From Poriferisodalis sp965221945 (GTDB lineage: Bacteria > Actinomycetota > Acidimicrobiia > Acidimicrobiales > Poriferisodalaceae), in contig NZ_OZ244925.1 of NCBI RefSeq assembly GCF_965221945.1, positions 2,790,001-2,854,000 of the forward strand: 64,000 nt of DNA, written 5' to 3'. Positions 51,009-60,124 of the stretch are shown here, piece after piece (position 1 is the first letter of the stretch; every line of letters begins with the position of its first letter). Position numbers and translations under genes: made by a program. Below the pieces are notes generated by a model that was not told where the DNA came from, ran no database searches, and worked only from the letters and a program-made list of their open reading frames with translations.

Positions 51009-51794
51009 TCAATCGTCGGACCAGTTGCGTTCGTTCTGGTCGAAGTAGGTGTGCCGGGCGGTACGCGAGCTGTCGCTCTTGCCCATGTAGCCGACGGCAA
51101 CGTGGTCGAGGTGGTTGATCGCTCGGCCCAACGGCATCGCCTGCGCATTGATCGACGCCTTCGACGCCGTGACCGGCACCGGCGGCTGGTTGACGATCGC
51201 GGCAGCCAGCCGTTCGCCAGCGGGCACCAACTCGTCGTCGCTCGACACTGTCTCGGTGAAGAAGCCGAACTTGTCCAGCTCTTCCATCCCGTAAGTGCGC
51301 CCGAGGATCAGCATTTCCTTGGCGCGGTGCGGGCCGACCAGGTTCACGAGCGCCGGAACCGAGTGCCACGTCAGGTTGAAGCCGATGCTGACCTCGTTGA
51401 GCGTGAGGCTGATCGACGGGCTGCCGATGCGGAAGTCGCAGGCCGCGGGCAGCACTCCTCCCCCGCCGATCATGTAGCCGTGGCACAGGGCGATGGTGAT
51501 CGGGTTGAGGTGCATCAGCGTGTCGTACATGCGGGCGCCGTGCTTCGAGCCCAGCATGGCGTCGAGGCTGCTGCCGCGCTGTTGCTTGAGGTCGGCGCCC
51601 GACGAGAGGCTCTTGCCCTCGCCGCGCACGATCACAACCCGCACGCCGGGGTCGGCGTCAAGCGCGAGGCACGCCGCATGCACATCAGCGACCAGCTGGG
51701 CGTTGACGGCGTTGTGCACTTCGGGCCGGTTCAGCACCAGGTGGCGCACCGGACCGTCGCCGTCCACCCGCACCGTCTCCAATTCCAATGACAT
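51009..51794 (-). CDS. Enoyl-CoA hydratase/isomerase family protein
   Basis: This 261-residue crotonase-fold protein has HLVLNRPEVHNAVNAQL, SSGADLKQQ (oxyanion-hole region) and GGGGVLPAACDFRIGS. The second catalytic Glu position falls in LTLNEVSIGF. It may hydrate or isomerise an acyl-CoA. AGGAG lies about eight bases before the ATG. It overlaps in operon with the cupredoxin-like gene. Confidence 0.88.
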   Translation of the reverse strand: MSLELETVRVDGDGPVRHLVLNRPEVHNAVNAQLVADVHAACLALDADPGVRVVIVRGEGKSLSSGADLKQQRGSSLDAMLGSKHGARMYDTLMHLNPITIALCHGYMIGGGGVLPAACDFRIGSPSISLTLNEVSIGFNLTWHSVPALVNLVGPHRAKEMLILGRTYGMEELDKFGFFTETVSSDDELVPAGERLAAAIVNQPPVPVTASKASINAQAMPLGRAINHLDHVAVGYMGKSDSSRTARHTYFDQNERNWSDD

Positions 51795-51804
51795 CGCTGA
51801 ACTC

Positions 51805-52839
51805 CTATCCGGCGGCTCCGAACCCCTCCCCCATCATGTCGCCGAAATCGCCCACGATCTCATCGGCGGGAGGTGCCTCGATAGTGATGTCCGCGTCGTA
51901 GTCGTAGAAGTCGACGACGTTGGTGATGTTGAACAGACTTGCGATCTCGTCCTCGTGGCCCTCCGTCTCGGCATCATCGAGGTCGCCAATGAGGTTCTCC
52001 ATGAGGGAGCCCAAGTCGACGCTCATGCGTCGCGTCAGGCCGTCGGCATCGATCCAGATGTCGTAGGCAACTTCGTCGGGAAACATGTCACCGACGAAGG
52101 GAAGCGCGCTGTCGCTGCCCTCGGGCTCAGCAAGGTAGGCATCCAATGCGGCGGCGTAGTCCAACATGAAGCGCACCCGTGTCGTCGGCACGCCATCGAG
52201 CTCCTCGGGACCGACGATCTCGGCGCTGGTCACGTTCTCGATCATGTCCGTACTGTCGTTGGGCAGTCGGCACAGGCCATCGTCCGGCGTCGCGCCGGGC
52301 AGCGCGGACGGGCACACGATTCCCATTGCGGCAGCTGTCTCTGCGTCGAGGGTGAACCAGCCCTGGGGCATCGCATCGCCGACCAGGCCGCTCATCTCTT
52401 CGGGCACCGCGAACTGCATGTACTGAAGGCCGTCAACGAACCGGATCTCGAATCCGAAGCCCGCCTCGCCAGCACCCATCATCTCCTCGAAGCTCATCAG
52501 CATCGAGAAGTTCTGGTTGCCGTCGCTCTCGAAATGCACGGCAACGGTCGCCAGATCGCCCATGTCCATGCGCATGTCGCCCCTGACCGAACGAGTCGCA
52601 CTGTTTTGCAAGGCGACGGTCACAAGCTCCTTCGCGTCAGTGGGAAGCGCGGCGGCTGTCGTTGCCGGTGCGGTTGTGGGCGCAGCGGTCGTTGCCGGCG
52701 CAGAGGTCTCCTGAGTCGCCGCCTGAGTTGCGACTTCGCCTCCACCATCGTCGTCAGCGCCACCACCGCAAGCAGCGGCGACGAGCGCCAGCGCCGCAAG
52801 GCCGGCGGCAAGTCTCGCCCAGCGAGCCTTCACGATCAT
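51805..52839 (-). CDS. Lipoprotein, LppX/LprG-like pattern, tandem copy 1
   Basis: This 344-residue protein begins with a signal (ARLAAGLAALALVAAACGGG) and a Thr/Ala/Pro linker. The body has the two-part arrangement of mycobacterial-type LppX/LprAFG lipoproteins: a sheet, then WFTLDAETAAAMGI and a C-terminal VAYDIWIDADGLTRRMSVD. Such proteins carry lipids across the envelope. It is about half identical to the next upstream gene. The ATG is next to AAGGAG; a GTG at 52833 has better spacing. Confidence 0.72.
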   Translation of the reverse strand: MIVKARWARLAAGLAALALVAAACGGGADDDGGGEVATQAATQETSAPATTAAPTTAPATTAAALPTDAKELVTVALQNSATRSVRGDMRMDMGDLATVAVHFESDGNQNFSMLMSFEEMMGAGEAGFGFEIRFVDGLQYMQFAVPEEMSGLVGDAMPQGWFTLDAETAAAMGIVCPSALPGATPDDGLCRLPNDSTDMIENVTSAEIVGPEELDGVPTTRVRFMLDYAAALDAYLAEPEGSDSALPFVGDMFPDEVAYDIWIDADGLTRRMSVDLGSLMENLIGDLDDAETEGHEDEIASLFNITNVVDFYDYDADITIEAPPADEIVGDFGDMMGEGFGAAG

Positions 52840-52882
52840 CATCTCCTTGCCGGAACGGCGGCACCATGTGTTCGGCACCGCT

Positions 52883-52927
52883 GACACGAACCGGCCTTCG
52901 GCCAGTATCTCAGCAGTTCATGTCCGC
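52883..52927. repeat. 45-bp identical upstream segment, copy 1
   Basis: Exactly matches 54133-54177, upstream of the two lipoprotein genes. It contains GGCCTTCGGCC (52893-52903), a small hairpin with a 3-base loop. Confidence 0.88.
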
Positions 52928-53044
52928 GAAGAGTCAGGGATCTCAGTTCTTGTTCTGGGAGTCGCCCGGATTGCAGAGGGTGGGCGCCACGATCCATGCC
53001 CAGGCGACAAGCGTGACCGGCTCGAGTCGGTCGCCGCAGCAGCC

Positions 53045-54088
53045 CTATGAATCGCCGTAGCCGGGCGCGGTGTCCGAGCCCTCGTCAAAGCCGAGGCCCA
53101 TCAGGTCGCCGAAATCTCCCACGATCTCATCGGCGGGCGGCGCGGTGATCGTGATGTCGGCGTCGTAGTCGAAGAAGTCGATCACGATGGCGAATTCCGG
53201 GATGTCCTCGGCGTCGGCTCCGAATCCCTCCGCGAGGTCCCCGAACATCGACCCCAGATCCAGACTGACTCGCCGCGTGAGGCCCTCGCCGTCGATCCAG
53301 ATGTCGGTGGCCAGGCCATCGCCGAACATTTCCGCGGGGAACGAGGCTGACCCCCCACCGCCGTCGGGCCCAGTCCCCTGTGATGCAGTCCCCTGCGATT
53401 CGGCCAAGGCCACAGCATCGAGGGTGTAGCGGAGTACGGTCATCGGCTCGCCGTCGATGTCCTCAGAACCAATGGTTTCGACATCGTTCACGAATTCGAT
53501 CAGGTGAGAGTTGTCGTTCGGCGCAGGGCAGGCGCCGGCGCGGGGGGCCTCACCGGGCAGCGGCGAGGGGCACAGGATGCCCATGCCCGCTGCTGCGGTG
53601 GCGTCGAGCGTGAACCAGCCCTCCGGCAGCGCCGCACCGGCCAGACCCTGCATCTCTTCGGGAATGACGAAGCGGATGTAGGTGGCGCCGTCGACCATCA
53701 GGATCTCGAAGGCGAGACCACCCGCTGCCGGGTCGTCGACGCTCATCGTCATCGCCATGTTGGCGTCGGGGTCGACCTCGAACGACAGCGTTATTGCTGC
53801 CATTCCTCCGAAGTCAGATTGCATCTCGCCGCGCACCGAGCGCCCCGCGCTCGACTCGAACGCATGCGTGAGCAGCTCCAGTGGATCAGCAGGAAGAGTG
53901 GCTGCAGTCGTCGGCGGTGCGGTCGTGGGCGCAGCGGTCGTTGCCGGCGCAGAGGTCTCCTGAGTCGCCGCCTGAGTTGCGACTTCGCCTCCGCCATCGT
54001 CGTCAGTGCCACCACCACAGGCAGTGGCGACGAGCGCCAGCGCCGCGAGTCCGGCGGCAAGTCTGGCCCAGCGAGCCTTCACGATCAT
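53045..54088 (-). CDS. Lipoprotein, LppX/LprG-like pattern, tandem copy 2
   Basis: This 347-residue protein has the same signal, lipobox (VATACGGG) and linker as the downstream paralogue, then EGWFTLDATAAAGMGI, DIWIDGEGLTRRVSLDL and a nearly identical C-terminus (DITITAPPADEIVGDFGDL). The central part differs, with a GTASQGTGPDGGGGSAS insert. Promoter and ribosome site are also duplicated, so each gene has its own. Confidence 0.72.
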   Translation of the reverse strand: MIVKARWARLAAGLAALALVATACGGGTDDDGGGEVATQAATQETSAPATTAAPTTAPPTTAATLPADPLELLTHAFESSAGRSVRGEMQSDFGGMAAITLSFEVDPDANMAMTMSVDDPAAGGLAFEILMVDGATYIRFVIPEEMQGLAGAALPEGWFTLDATAAAGMGILCPSPLPGEAPRAGACPAPNDNSHLIEFVNDVETIGSEDIDGEPMTVLRYTLDAVALAESQGTASQGTGPDGGGGSASFPAEMFGDGLATDIWIDGEGLTRRVSLDLGSMFGDLAEGFGADAEDIPEFAIVIDFFDYDADITITAPPADEIVGDFGDLMGLGFDEGSDTAPGYGDS

Positions 54089-54132
54089 CATCTCCTTGCC
54101 GGAACGGCGGCACGCGGGTGATCGGCGCCGCG

Positions 54133-54177
54133 GACACGAACCGGCCTTCGGCCAGTATCTCAGCAGTTCATGTCCGC
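54133..54177. repeat. 45-bp identical upstream segment, copy 2
   Basis: Exact copy of 52883-52927; the hairpin sequence is at 54143-54153. Confidence 0.88.
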
Positions 54178-54232
54178 AGACGGTCACATATTTCGCGTTG
54201 TTGGCTATGAAGTACGGGCGTGAACAGCCCCG

Positions 54233-55435
54233 CTACAGCGGGTGGGGGCCGGGGTCCATGCCGAGGCGGGTGCGGCCGTAGGCCTCACCGACCGTGTCGA
54301 GGTCGGCGACCTGGTGCTGGCTGGCCATCGTCACGTCGCGGAACGCCTGCTGCAGGCGGCTGCCGTCGAACACGGCCCGGCCTCCGGCTGCGGTGGTGAC
54401 GCGATCGAGCGCCCGGCGGCACAGCTCGATGGCGTAGCTGCCCTGGTACTTGGCGTGGGCTCGCAGCTGCTTGGAATCGGCCCCGTCGGCAGCTTGGCGC
54501 AACAGCCTGATCGTGTCTTCGATGAGCAGCTCCGCCGAGCGCACTTCGGTGTTGGCCTCGGCCAGGCGCATGTGCAGGCCCGGCCGTCTGGATTTTGGCG
54601 AACCGATGTAGCGGTCGTCCTGGACGCTGAAGCGGTCGGCGGCATCGTCGAGCCCAGCGCGAGCGAGCCCGAGCGCGGTAGCGGCCACGTGCACTGCCAG
54701 CCCGGGCAGGATCGGAGTGCGGTACACGCTCGTGCGGTGGCGGCCCGACCATGGCGAGCGTCCGCCCAGCAGGTCGCCGGAGTCGATCACGCGATGCGTC
54801 GGCACGAATGCTTGGGTTGCGACCACGTCGCAGGAGCCGGTGCCGCGCAGCCCGATGGCATACCAGTTGTCGTCGATCTCGATGTCCTCCCGCGGGATCA
54901 CCACGTGAAGGAGGCGCGGCCATTCACCCGGCATCAGCATCTGGGAACCCAGCAGGAACCAGTCACCCCAGAGGGCACCGCTGGTGAACGGCCAGCGGCC
55001 CTCCACGAGCCACCCGCCGTCGCACTCGGTGGCGGAACCGACCGGTGCCAGCGAGCCGGGCACAATCGTGTCGGGATCGACGCCGTACACCTCGTCCTGA
55101 AGGTCCTCGGTCATCGACCCGAGCATCCAGCTGTGCCCGACCAGAACCATCAGCACCCACGCCGCGGCGCCGTCGTACAGGGCGGCCTCTCGGACGTTGG
55201 CGACCATGTCGGCGAATTCCCGCTCGTCGCCTCCGGCGCGCTCGGGCACCAGCAGTCGCAACGCGCCCGACTCACGCAGCGCCGACAACGCCCCTTCGGC
55301 GAGATGGCGGTGCTCCTCGTTCCAGGCGGCATGTTCGGTCAGCACCGCGCCGGTGCGTTCGTCGATACGCAGGTCCCGGCCCGAGCCGTTCGAGCCATTC
55401 GGACCGGTCGAATCGGACACTTCGGTCGCGCTCAT
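54233..55435 (-). CDS. Acyl-CoA-dehydrogenase-like flavin monooxygenase (HsaA-like)
   Basis: This 400-residue protein from the ATG at 55435 has the group D flavin monooxygenase pattern: LVPERAGGDEREFADMVANV, AAWVLMVLVGHSWML, GLRGTGSCDVVATQAFVP, TAAGGRAVFDGSRLQQAFRD and a C-terminal QHQVADLDTVGEAYG. These oxygenases hydroxylate aromatic rings with FMNH2 or FADH2 from a separate reductase. Substrate unknown. Confidence 0.83.
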   Translation of the reverse strand: MSATEVSDSTGPNGSNGSGRDLRIDERTGAVLTEHAAWNEEHRHLAEGALSALRESGALRLLVPERAGGDEREFADMVANVREAALYDGAAAWVLMVLVGHSWMLGSMTEDLQDEVYGVDPDTIVPGSLAPVGSATECDGGWLVEGRWPFTSGALWGDWFLLGSQMLMPGEWPRLLHVVIPREDIEIDDNWYAIGLRGTGSCDVVATQAFVPTHRVIDSGDLLGGRSPWSGRHRTSVYRTPILPGLAVHVAATALGLARAGLDDAADRFSVQDDRYIGSPKSRRPGLHMRLAEANTEVRSAELLIEDTIRLLRQAADGADSKQLRAHAKYQGSYAIELCRRALDRVTTAAGGRAVFDGSRLQQAFRDVTMASQHQVADLDTVGEAYGRTRLGMDPGPHPL

Positions 55436-55602
55436 CTCACTATTCCTACTGCACTTCAGCAGCCCGTCACCGAAGGCGGACGGACACAGATGCCATAGCT
55501 GCGGCGGCGGCTGGGAACTCTGCGAGGTTGGAACCAGCCGGATTCCCGGAGCAGAGGGCACTGCCGCCGCCGCAGCGGGCGCGCAACTACCTGCGCGACC
55601 AA

Positions 55603-56787
55603 CTACTTCACGATTCCTGTGGCGCGCAGCTCGGCGATTGCGTCGGGTGTCCTGCCCAGCTCGCTCAGAATTTGATCGGTGTCGGTGCCGCGCTCGACTG
55701 CGTGGCGCAGTTCGGGCATGCCGCCTGCGAACAGCGCGGCGGGGCGGTGCTGGCGGATGGGGCCGACGATCGGATGGTCGACCTCCCGGATCACTCCCGA
55801 GTGCTGCACCTGGGCGTCGGTCGCGATCTCGTCCGGGCGCAGCGCCGGAGCAACCGGCACGTCCGCCGCGATGAGCCGCTCGACCACGTCGTCACGGGCG
55901 ACGTCAGCCACGATCTCGCCGAGCGTGTCGATCATCTCGCCGAAGTGGGCGGCCCTCGGCCCGGCTTCGGCGAAACGCGGGTCGGTCAGCAGGTCGGGCC
56001 GGTCGAACGCGTCCGCCAAGCCCTTCCAATGCCCATCGGTGAGGGGCATGACCGCCACGTAGCCGTCCTGGCAGCCCAGCAGCCGGTAGTCGGCCAGCAA
56101 GTTGGGGCGATGGTCGGCGTCGTCGGCCAGTACGACGTGTTCCATCATCGCGTCGGGCCACATGAAGCTCACTGCCGAATCCAGCAGGGACAGCTCCACG
56201 TGCTCGCCCCGGCCGGTCCGCTCACGTGCGAACAGCGCCGCGCACACCGCTTGGGTCCACGTGAGCGAGGTGACCTTGTCGGGGATGAAGCTCTTCACGA
56301 ACTGTGGCTCGCCGTCGCCCCCCTGCACAGCGGCGATGCCGGACCAGCCTTGGATGACGGCATCGTAAGCAGGCCGTTTCGAATACGGCCCGTCGCGGCC
56401 GAAGCCGCTGATCGATACGTAGACGATGTTCGGGTTGCGCTTGCGCACATCGGCCTCGCCGATGCCGAGCCGTTCGGCCACGCCGGGGCGGTACGCCTGC
56501 ACGAAGACGTCGGCGGTGGCCAGCAAGTCGGCCATGACCTCGCGGCCTTGCTCGGAGGCGATGTCCATGCACAGTGAGCGCTTGCCGGCGTTGATGTTGG
56601 CGAACCAGCCCGACATGCCGTTGCGGCTCGACCCGAACATGCGCAACGGGTCGCCGACAACCATGTCTTCGACTTTGATGACCTCAGCACCCTGGGACGC
56701 CAGCAGGTGCGAGCCGCCGGGCGCGGCGATGAAGGTGGCGATCTCGACGACGCGGATGCCCGCTAACGGCCCTGTTCCGGTGGTCAT
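55603..56787 (-). CDS. CaiB/BaiF-family CoA-transferase
   Basis: This 394-residue family III CoA-transferase shows GIRVVEIATFIAAPGGSHLL, GAEVIKVE, WFANINAGKRSLCMDI, YVSISGFGRDGPYSKRPAYD and LTDGHWKGLADAF. It moves CoA between carboxylic acids. The family's catalytic Asp lies in the YRPGVAERLGIGEADVRKRN region. It lies 168 bases upstream of the HsaA-like gene on the same strand and could be in one transcript. Confidence 0.92.
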   Translation of the reverse strand: MTTGTGPLAGIRVVEIATFIAAPGGSHLLASQGAEVIKVEDMVVGDPLRMFGSSRNGMSGWFANINAGKRSLCMDIASEQGREVMADLLATADVFVQAYRPGVAERLGIGEADVRKRNPNIVYVSISGFGRDGPYSKRPAYDAVIQGWSGIAAVQGGDGEPQFVKSFIPDKVTSLTWTQAVCAALFARERTGRGEHVELSLLDSAVSFMWPDAMMEHVVLADDADHRPNLLADYRLLGCQDGYVAVMPLTDGHWKGLADAFDRPDLLTDPRFAEAGPRAAHFGEMIDTLGEIVADVARDDVVERLIAADVPVAPALRPDEIATDAQVQHSGVIREVDHPIVGPIRQHRPAALFAGGMPELRHAVERGTDTDQILSELGRTPDAIAELRATGIVK

Positions 56788-56844
56788 ATCCGTCCTCGGC
56801 TGACTAGTCCTCGGCTCTCAGGCCCTCGGCTGACTGGCCCTCGG

Positions 56845-57258
56845 CTAGCTGAAGCAAGAACCGTTGCGGATCCTGCTGGGAGCCCACCCGAAGATCGACG
56901 CTCCCCTCCCCCCGAAGGCAGTGAAGCCGCCGAGTGCGGACAGGCCGATCGAATTGAAGCCGCCGAACGAGATGATGCCGATGCTGTTGAGCCCGCCGAT
57001 GCTGATCACGCCGATGGAGTTGGCGCCGCCGATCGTCACGATGCCGATCGCATTCCAGCCGCCGAGTGCCACGATCCCGATGGCATTGTTCGTTCCGATG
57101 GCGATGCCGAGGGTGGTCTCCGAGTCCGGGACATTGTCGAGAACGCCCCACTGCGTCAGCAGCAACATCAGGACGAGGCCTCCAAAGACCGCAAGCGCCC
57201 ACAGCATGGTGACGCCTATCGGCGAGAACCGGTCTTGCGCGTCTGCCGGAAGTGTCAT
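56845..57258 (-). CDS. Membrane protein with decapeptide NSIGxIxIGG repeats
   Basis: This 137-residue protein has one strong membrane span (VTMLWALAVFGGLVLMLLL) and then five 10-residue repeats of the form NAIGIVTIGG / NSIGVISIGG / NSIGIISFGG, before a short tail ending in a Cys. The period and small residues suggest a beta-solenoid. No family was recognised. GGGAGG lies six to eleven bases before the ATG. Confidence 0.75.
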   Translation of the reverse strand: MTLPADAQDRFSPIGVTMLWALAVFGGLVLMLLLTQWGVLDNVPDSETTLGIAIGTNNAIGIVALGGWNAIGIVTIGGANSIGVISIGGLNSIGIISFGGFNSIGLSALGGFTAFGGRGASIFGWAPSRIRNGSCFS

Positions 57259-57385
57259 CGCGGCCTCCCTTTCGTTGAACCGCCGACCGCTGCGAACCTA
57301 CTCGCCGAGCGCTCGGCGCTCTTCGGGGTGGGCATGTTGCGGCGGCTAGCTCGGGGCGCGTTCACCGTTCGGCGGCCCAGCCCTA

Positions 57386-57413
57386 CATTGACGATCAAGC
57401 ATTGACGTTCAAG
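57386..57413. repeat. Two tandem 14-bp repeats upstream of the flavodoxin-like gene
   Basis: CATTGACGATCAAG and CATTGACGTTCAAG follow each other directly, ending two bases before the ATG at 57416. They could be operator sites or, if the start is at 57458, part of the leader. Confidence 0.7.
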
Positions 57414-57415
57414 GA

Positions 57416-58201
57416 ATGACGGGCAACGGGACCGAGCGACGAGGACGAGCAACAAGCATGAATGACACCGGCGATCTGCCAGACGACCTTCCAGACTTCA
57501 ACGGCTTGCGAGCGCTGTTCATCAACTGCTCGATCAAGCACGACCCCGCCCAGTCCCACACCCGGCGCCTGATCAACCGGGCAGCCGGGGTGATGCGTGA
57601 CCGAGGCGTCGACGTCGAGATCATCCATGCGCTCTCCCACACCATCGCCTTCGGCATGGAAAAGGACCAGACAGTCAACGGCATGGCCGACGACTGGCCC
57701 GGGATCCACGCCAAGATCATGGAGGCCGACATCTTCGTGATCGGCACGCCGATCTGGCTGGGTGTCAAGTCGAGCGTGGCGACGCTGGTGGTGGAGCGCC
57801 TGTACGCCTACAGCGGCGACCGCAATGCCAAGGGCCAGTACCTGTACTACGGCAAGACGGCGGGCTGCATCATCACCGGCAACGAGGACGGCGCCAAGGC
57901 GTGTGCCATGGACCTGCTGTATGCCATGTCGCACATCGGCTACACCGTCCCCCCGCAGGCCGACTGCGCCTGGCTGGGCGAGGCCGGCCCCGGCCCCAGC
58001 TACGGCGACCCCCGCTCCGACGGCGGTCACGAGGGCTACGACAACGACTTCACCAACCGCAACACCACGTTCATGTCGTGGAACCTGATGCACACAGCGA
58101 AGATGCTGCGCGACAACGACGGCCTCCCCGCCATCGGCAACCTGCCCGAGACCTGGCAGCAGCTCACCAACGCCAAGGACCAGGACCCCGAAGCCGACTG
58201 A
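57416..58201 (+). CDS. Flavodoxin-like NAD(P)H-dependent oxidoreductase
   Basis: This 261-residue protein has RALFINCSIKHDPAQSHTRR (FMN phosphate loop), IFVIGTPIWLGVKSSVATLV and YYGKTAGCIITGNEDGAKA, the flavodoxin-like FMN reductase pattern (NADPH-dependent FMN reductase/WrbA-like). It may supply reduced flavin to one of the oxygenases nearby. A second ATG at 57458 is possible. Confidence 0.85.
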   Translation: MTGNGTERRGRATSMNDTGDLPDDLPDFNGLRALFINCSIKHDPAQSHTRRLINRAAGVMRDRGVDVEIIHALSHTIAFGMEKDQTVNGMADDWPGIHAKIMEADIFVIGTPIWLGVKSSVATLVVERLYAYSGDRNAKGQYLYYGKTAGCIITGNEDGAKACAMDLLYAMSHIGYTVPPQADCAWLGEAGPGPSYGDPRSDGGHEGYDNDFTNRNTTFMSWNLMHTAKMLRDNDGLPAIGNLPETWQQLTNAKDQDPEAD

Positions 58202-58282
58202 AATCAGCTCTGTTCCGCCGGACAGCGACGGCTCGAGGCGCGAGACTGCGCGCTGCGAATGAGACGGGCAGCGGGGGGACTT

Positions 58283-59674
58283 GTGACGGCGACGATTGCT
58301 GAGCTGGCGGCGGGCTACCGGGACGGGTCACGCAGTCCGGTCGAGGCGACTGGGGAGTGCCTGGCTGCCATTGCGGCTCTGGACGGGCGGGTCGGCGCCT
58401 GGCAGGCGGTGTACGCGGACGAGGCGCGGGCGGCGGCGGAGGCTGCCGATACGGCGCTGGCGCTGTCGGCGGGTGAGCCGCTGGGGCCGTTCTGGGGGGT
58501 GCCGTTCGCGCTGAAGGACATCGTGGACGTCGAGGGTCGGGTGACGACCGCTGGGTCGGTGGAGTGCATCGACCGGATCTCGCCGACGACGGCGACGATC
58601 GCGCAGCGCTTGCTGGAAGCCGGCGGGATCCTGCTGGGCAAAACCAAGACCGTCGAATTCGCGATGGGCGGCTGGGGCACCAACCAGCACATGGGCACGC
58701 CGTGGAATCCCTGGGATCCGGCCGTGGCCCGCACGCCGGGCGGCTCGTCGTCGGGTTCGGGCGCGGCGGTGTCGTCAGGCATGGCGCCATGCGCGGTGGG
58801 CACCGACACGGGCGGGTCGGTGCGACTGCCGGCTGCGATGTGCGGGATCGTCGGGCTCAAGACCGCCGAGGGCCTGCTGCCGATCGACGGGATCGTTCCG
58901 CTGTCGCACACGCTGGACACGCCGGGGCCCTTGACCCGGTCGGTGCTCGACGCCGCGCTCATGTTCGACGCCATGGCAGGCGCTGCGCCTGCCGCGGTCG
59001 AGCGGGACTGGCTGGCGGGCAACGGTCGCTACGGGGCGCTGCAAGCGGGAATGCAGGGCCGCCGCATCGGCTGCCTCAGTGACGACGAACGTGTGGGCGT
59101 GGATGCCGCCCAGCTCGCCGCGTATGACACCGCGCTTCAGGTGCTGGCGGGCCTTGGCGCCGACGTGGTGCCCTTCGACCTGCCGACATCGTTCGAGGAG
59201 TTGAAGAACACCAGGTTCTTGATCGTGACGGCGGAGTCGTACCACTACTACGGCGCGCTCATGGAGGACCCGAACTCGAAGGTGGATGAGCGGGTGCGAG
59301 CGAGAGTCCTGGCGGGGACCAACATCTCGGCCTCCGACTACATCGCGGCCACGCTGCAGCGGTGCATCGACCTTGCCGAGTTTGCGGCAGCGTTCGAGGG
59401 CTTCGACGCGATGGTGACGCCGACCACGCCGATGCTGCCGCTGCCAGTGGACGAGGCCGACGAGACGAACACCCCGGCGCTGTTCACCCGAGCGGCCAAC
59501 TTTCTTGCACTGTGTGCCACGACCGTGCCGACGGGCGTGTCGGCGGGTGGCTTGCCCACGTCGATGCAGTTCGTCTGCCGCGGCGGCGACGAGACGCTGT
59601 CGCTTGCGTTGGCGGCGGCGTACGAGGCGACACGGGGGCCGATGCCGACCCCGCCGCTGTGGGCCGGCGACTGA
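58283..59674 (+). CDS. Amidase (amidase-signature family)
   Basis: This 463-residue protein has the Ser-Ser-Lys triad of the family: FALKDIVDV (Lys), TPGGSSSGSGAAVSSGM (cis-Ser) and GTDTGGSVRLPAAMCG (nucleophile Ser). It hydrolyses amides. The GTG at 58283 is preceded by GGGGGGA; an ATG 24 bases upstream lacks a ribosome site. Confidence 0.93.
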   Translation: MTATIAELAAGYRDGSRSPVEATGECLAAIAALDGRVGAWQAVYADEARAAAEAADTALALSAGEPLGPFWGVPFALKDIVDVEGRVTTAGSVECIDRISPTTATIAQRLLEAGGILLGKTKTVEFAMGGWGTNQHMGTPWNPWDPAVARTPGGSSSGSGAAVSSGMAPCAVGTDTGGSVRLPAAMCGIVGLKTAEGLLPIDGIVPLSHTLDTPGPLTRSVLDAALMFDAMAGAAPAAVERDWLAGNGRYGALQAGMQGRRIGCLSDDERVGVDAAQLAAYDTALQVLAGLGADVVPFDLPTSFEELKNTRFLIVTAESYHYYGALMEDPNSKVDERVRARVLAGTNISASDYIAATLQRCIDLAEFAAAFEGFDAMVTPTTPMLPLPVDEADETNTPALFTRAANFLALCATTVPTGVSAGGLPTSMQFVCRGGDETLSLALAAAYEATRGPMPTPPLWAGD

Positions 59675-59780
59675 GACGCGCTCCTGGCGCTGCCGCTGGG
59701 GGACGCGGCCCGCTTCGTGCTAGAGATGCCCGCGCGATCGTGCTCCCGCCGCACGCTCGGCAAGCCAAGGAGGCGCATTC

Positions 59781-60086
59781 ATGGGCAAGGCGACGGTGAT
59801 CGGCAGCTTCGACTGCCAGGACGGCAAGGGCGACGAGATGGAGGCCGTGCTGACTTCGATGGTTGAAGCTGCCACCGAAGAGCCCGGCGTGGAGATCTAC
59901 TCGTACCACCGCGGCGAGGGGAACACCTTCTGGTTCTTCGCCCTGATGACCGATGCCGAGTCGATGCAAGGCCATGGCCAGACTGAAGCCATGCAGCAGG
60001 CGATGGCTGCGTTCATGCCGCTCATGGCGTCACCGCCCCAGATGCAGATGACCACGCCGATCGCTGCCATCGGCCTCGATCTCTGA
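59781..60086 (+). CDS. Antibiotic-biosynthesis-monooxygenase-like (ABM) small protein
   Basis: This 101-residue ferredoxin-like-fold protein has the ABM pattern: GSFDCQDGKGDEMEAVLTSM, EPGVEIYSYHRGEGN, TFWFFALMTDAESMQGH. Relatives oxidise quinols or degrade haem, and many have no known substrate. AAGGAGG lies nine bases before the ATG. Confidence 0.82.
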   Translation: MGKATVIGSFDCQDGKGDEMEAVLTSMVEAATEEPGVEIYSYHRGEGNTFWFFALMTDAESMQGHGQTEAMQQAMAAFMPLMASPPQMQMTTPIAAIGLDL

Positions 60087-60111
60087 GCCCGCCGTAACGG
60101 CGGTGCAGCCG

Positions 60112-60117
60112 TAGGGT
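60112..60117 (+). promoter_or_regulatory. Candidate leaderless -10 element (TAGGGT)
   Basis: TAGGGT is followed by seven bases and the GTG at 60125. Confidence 0.45.
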
Positions 60118-60124
60118 GGGCGGC

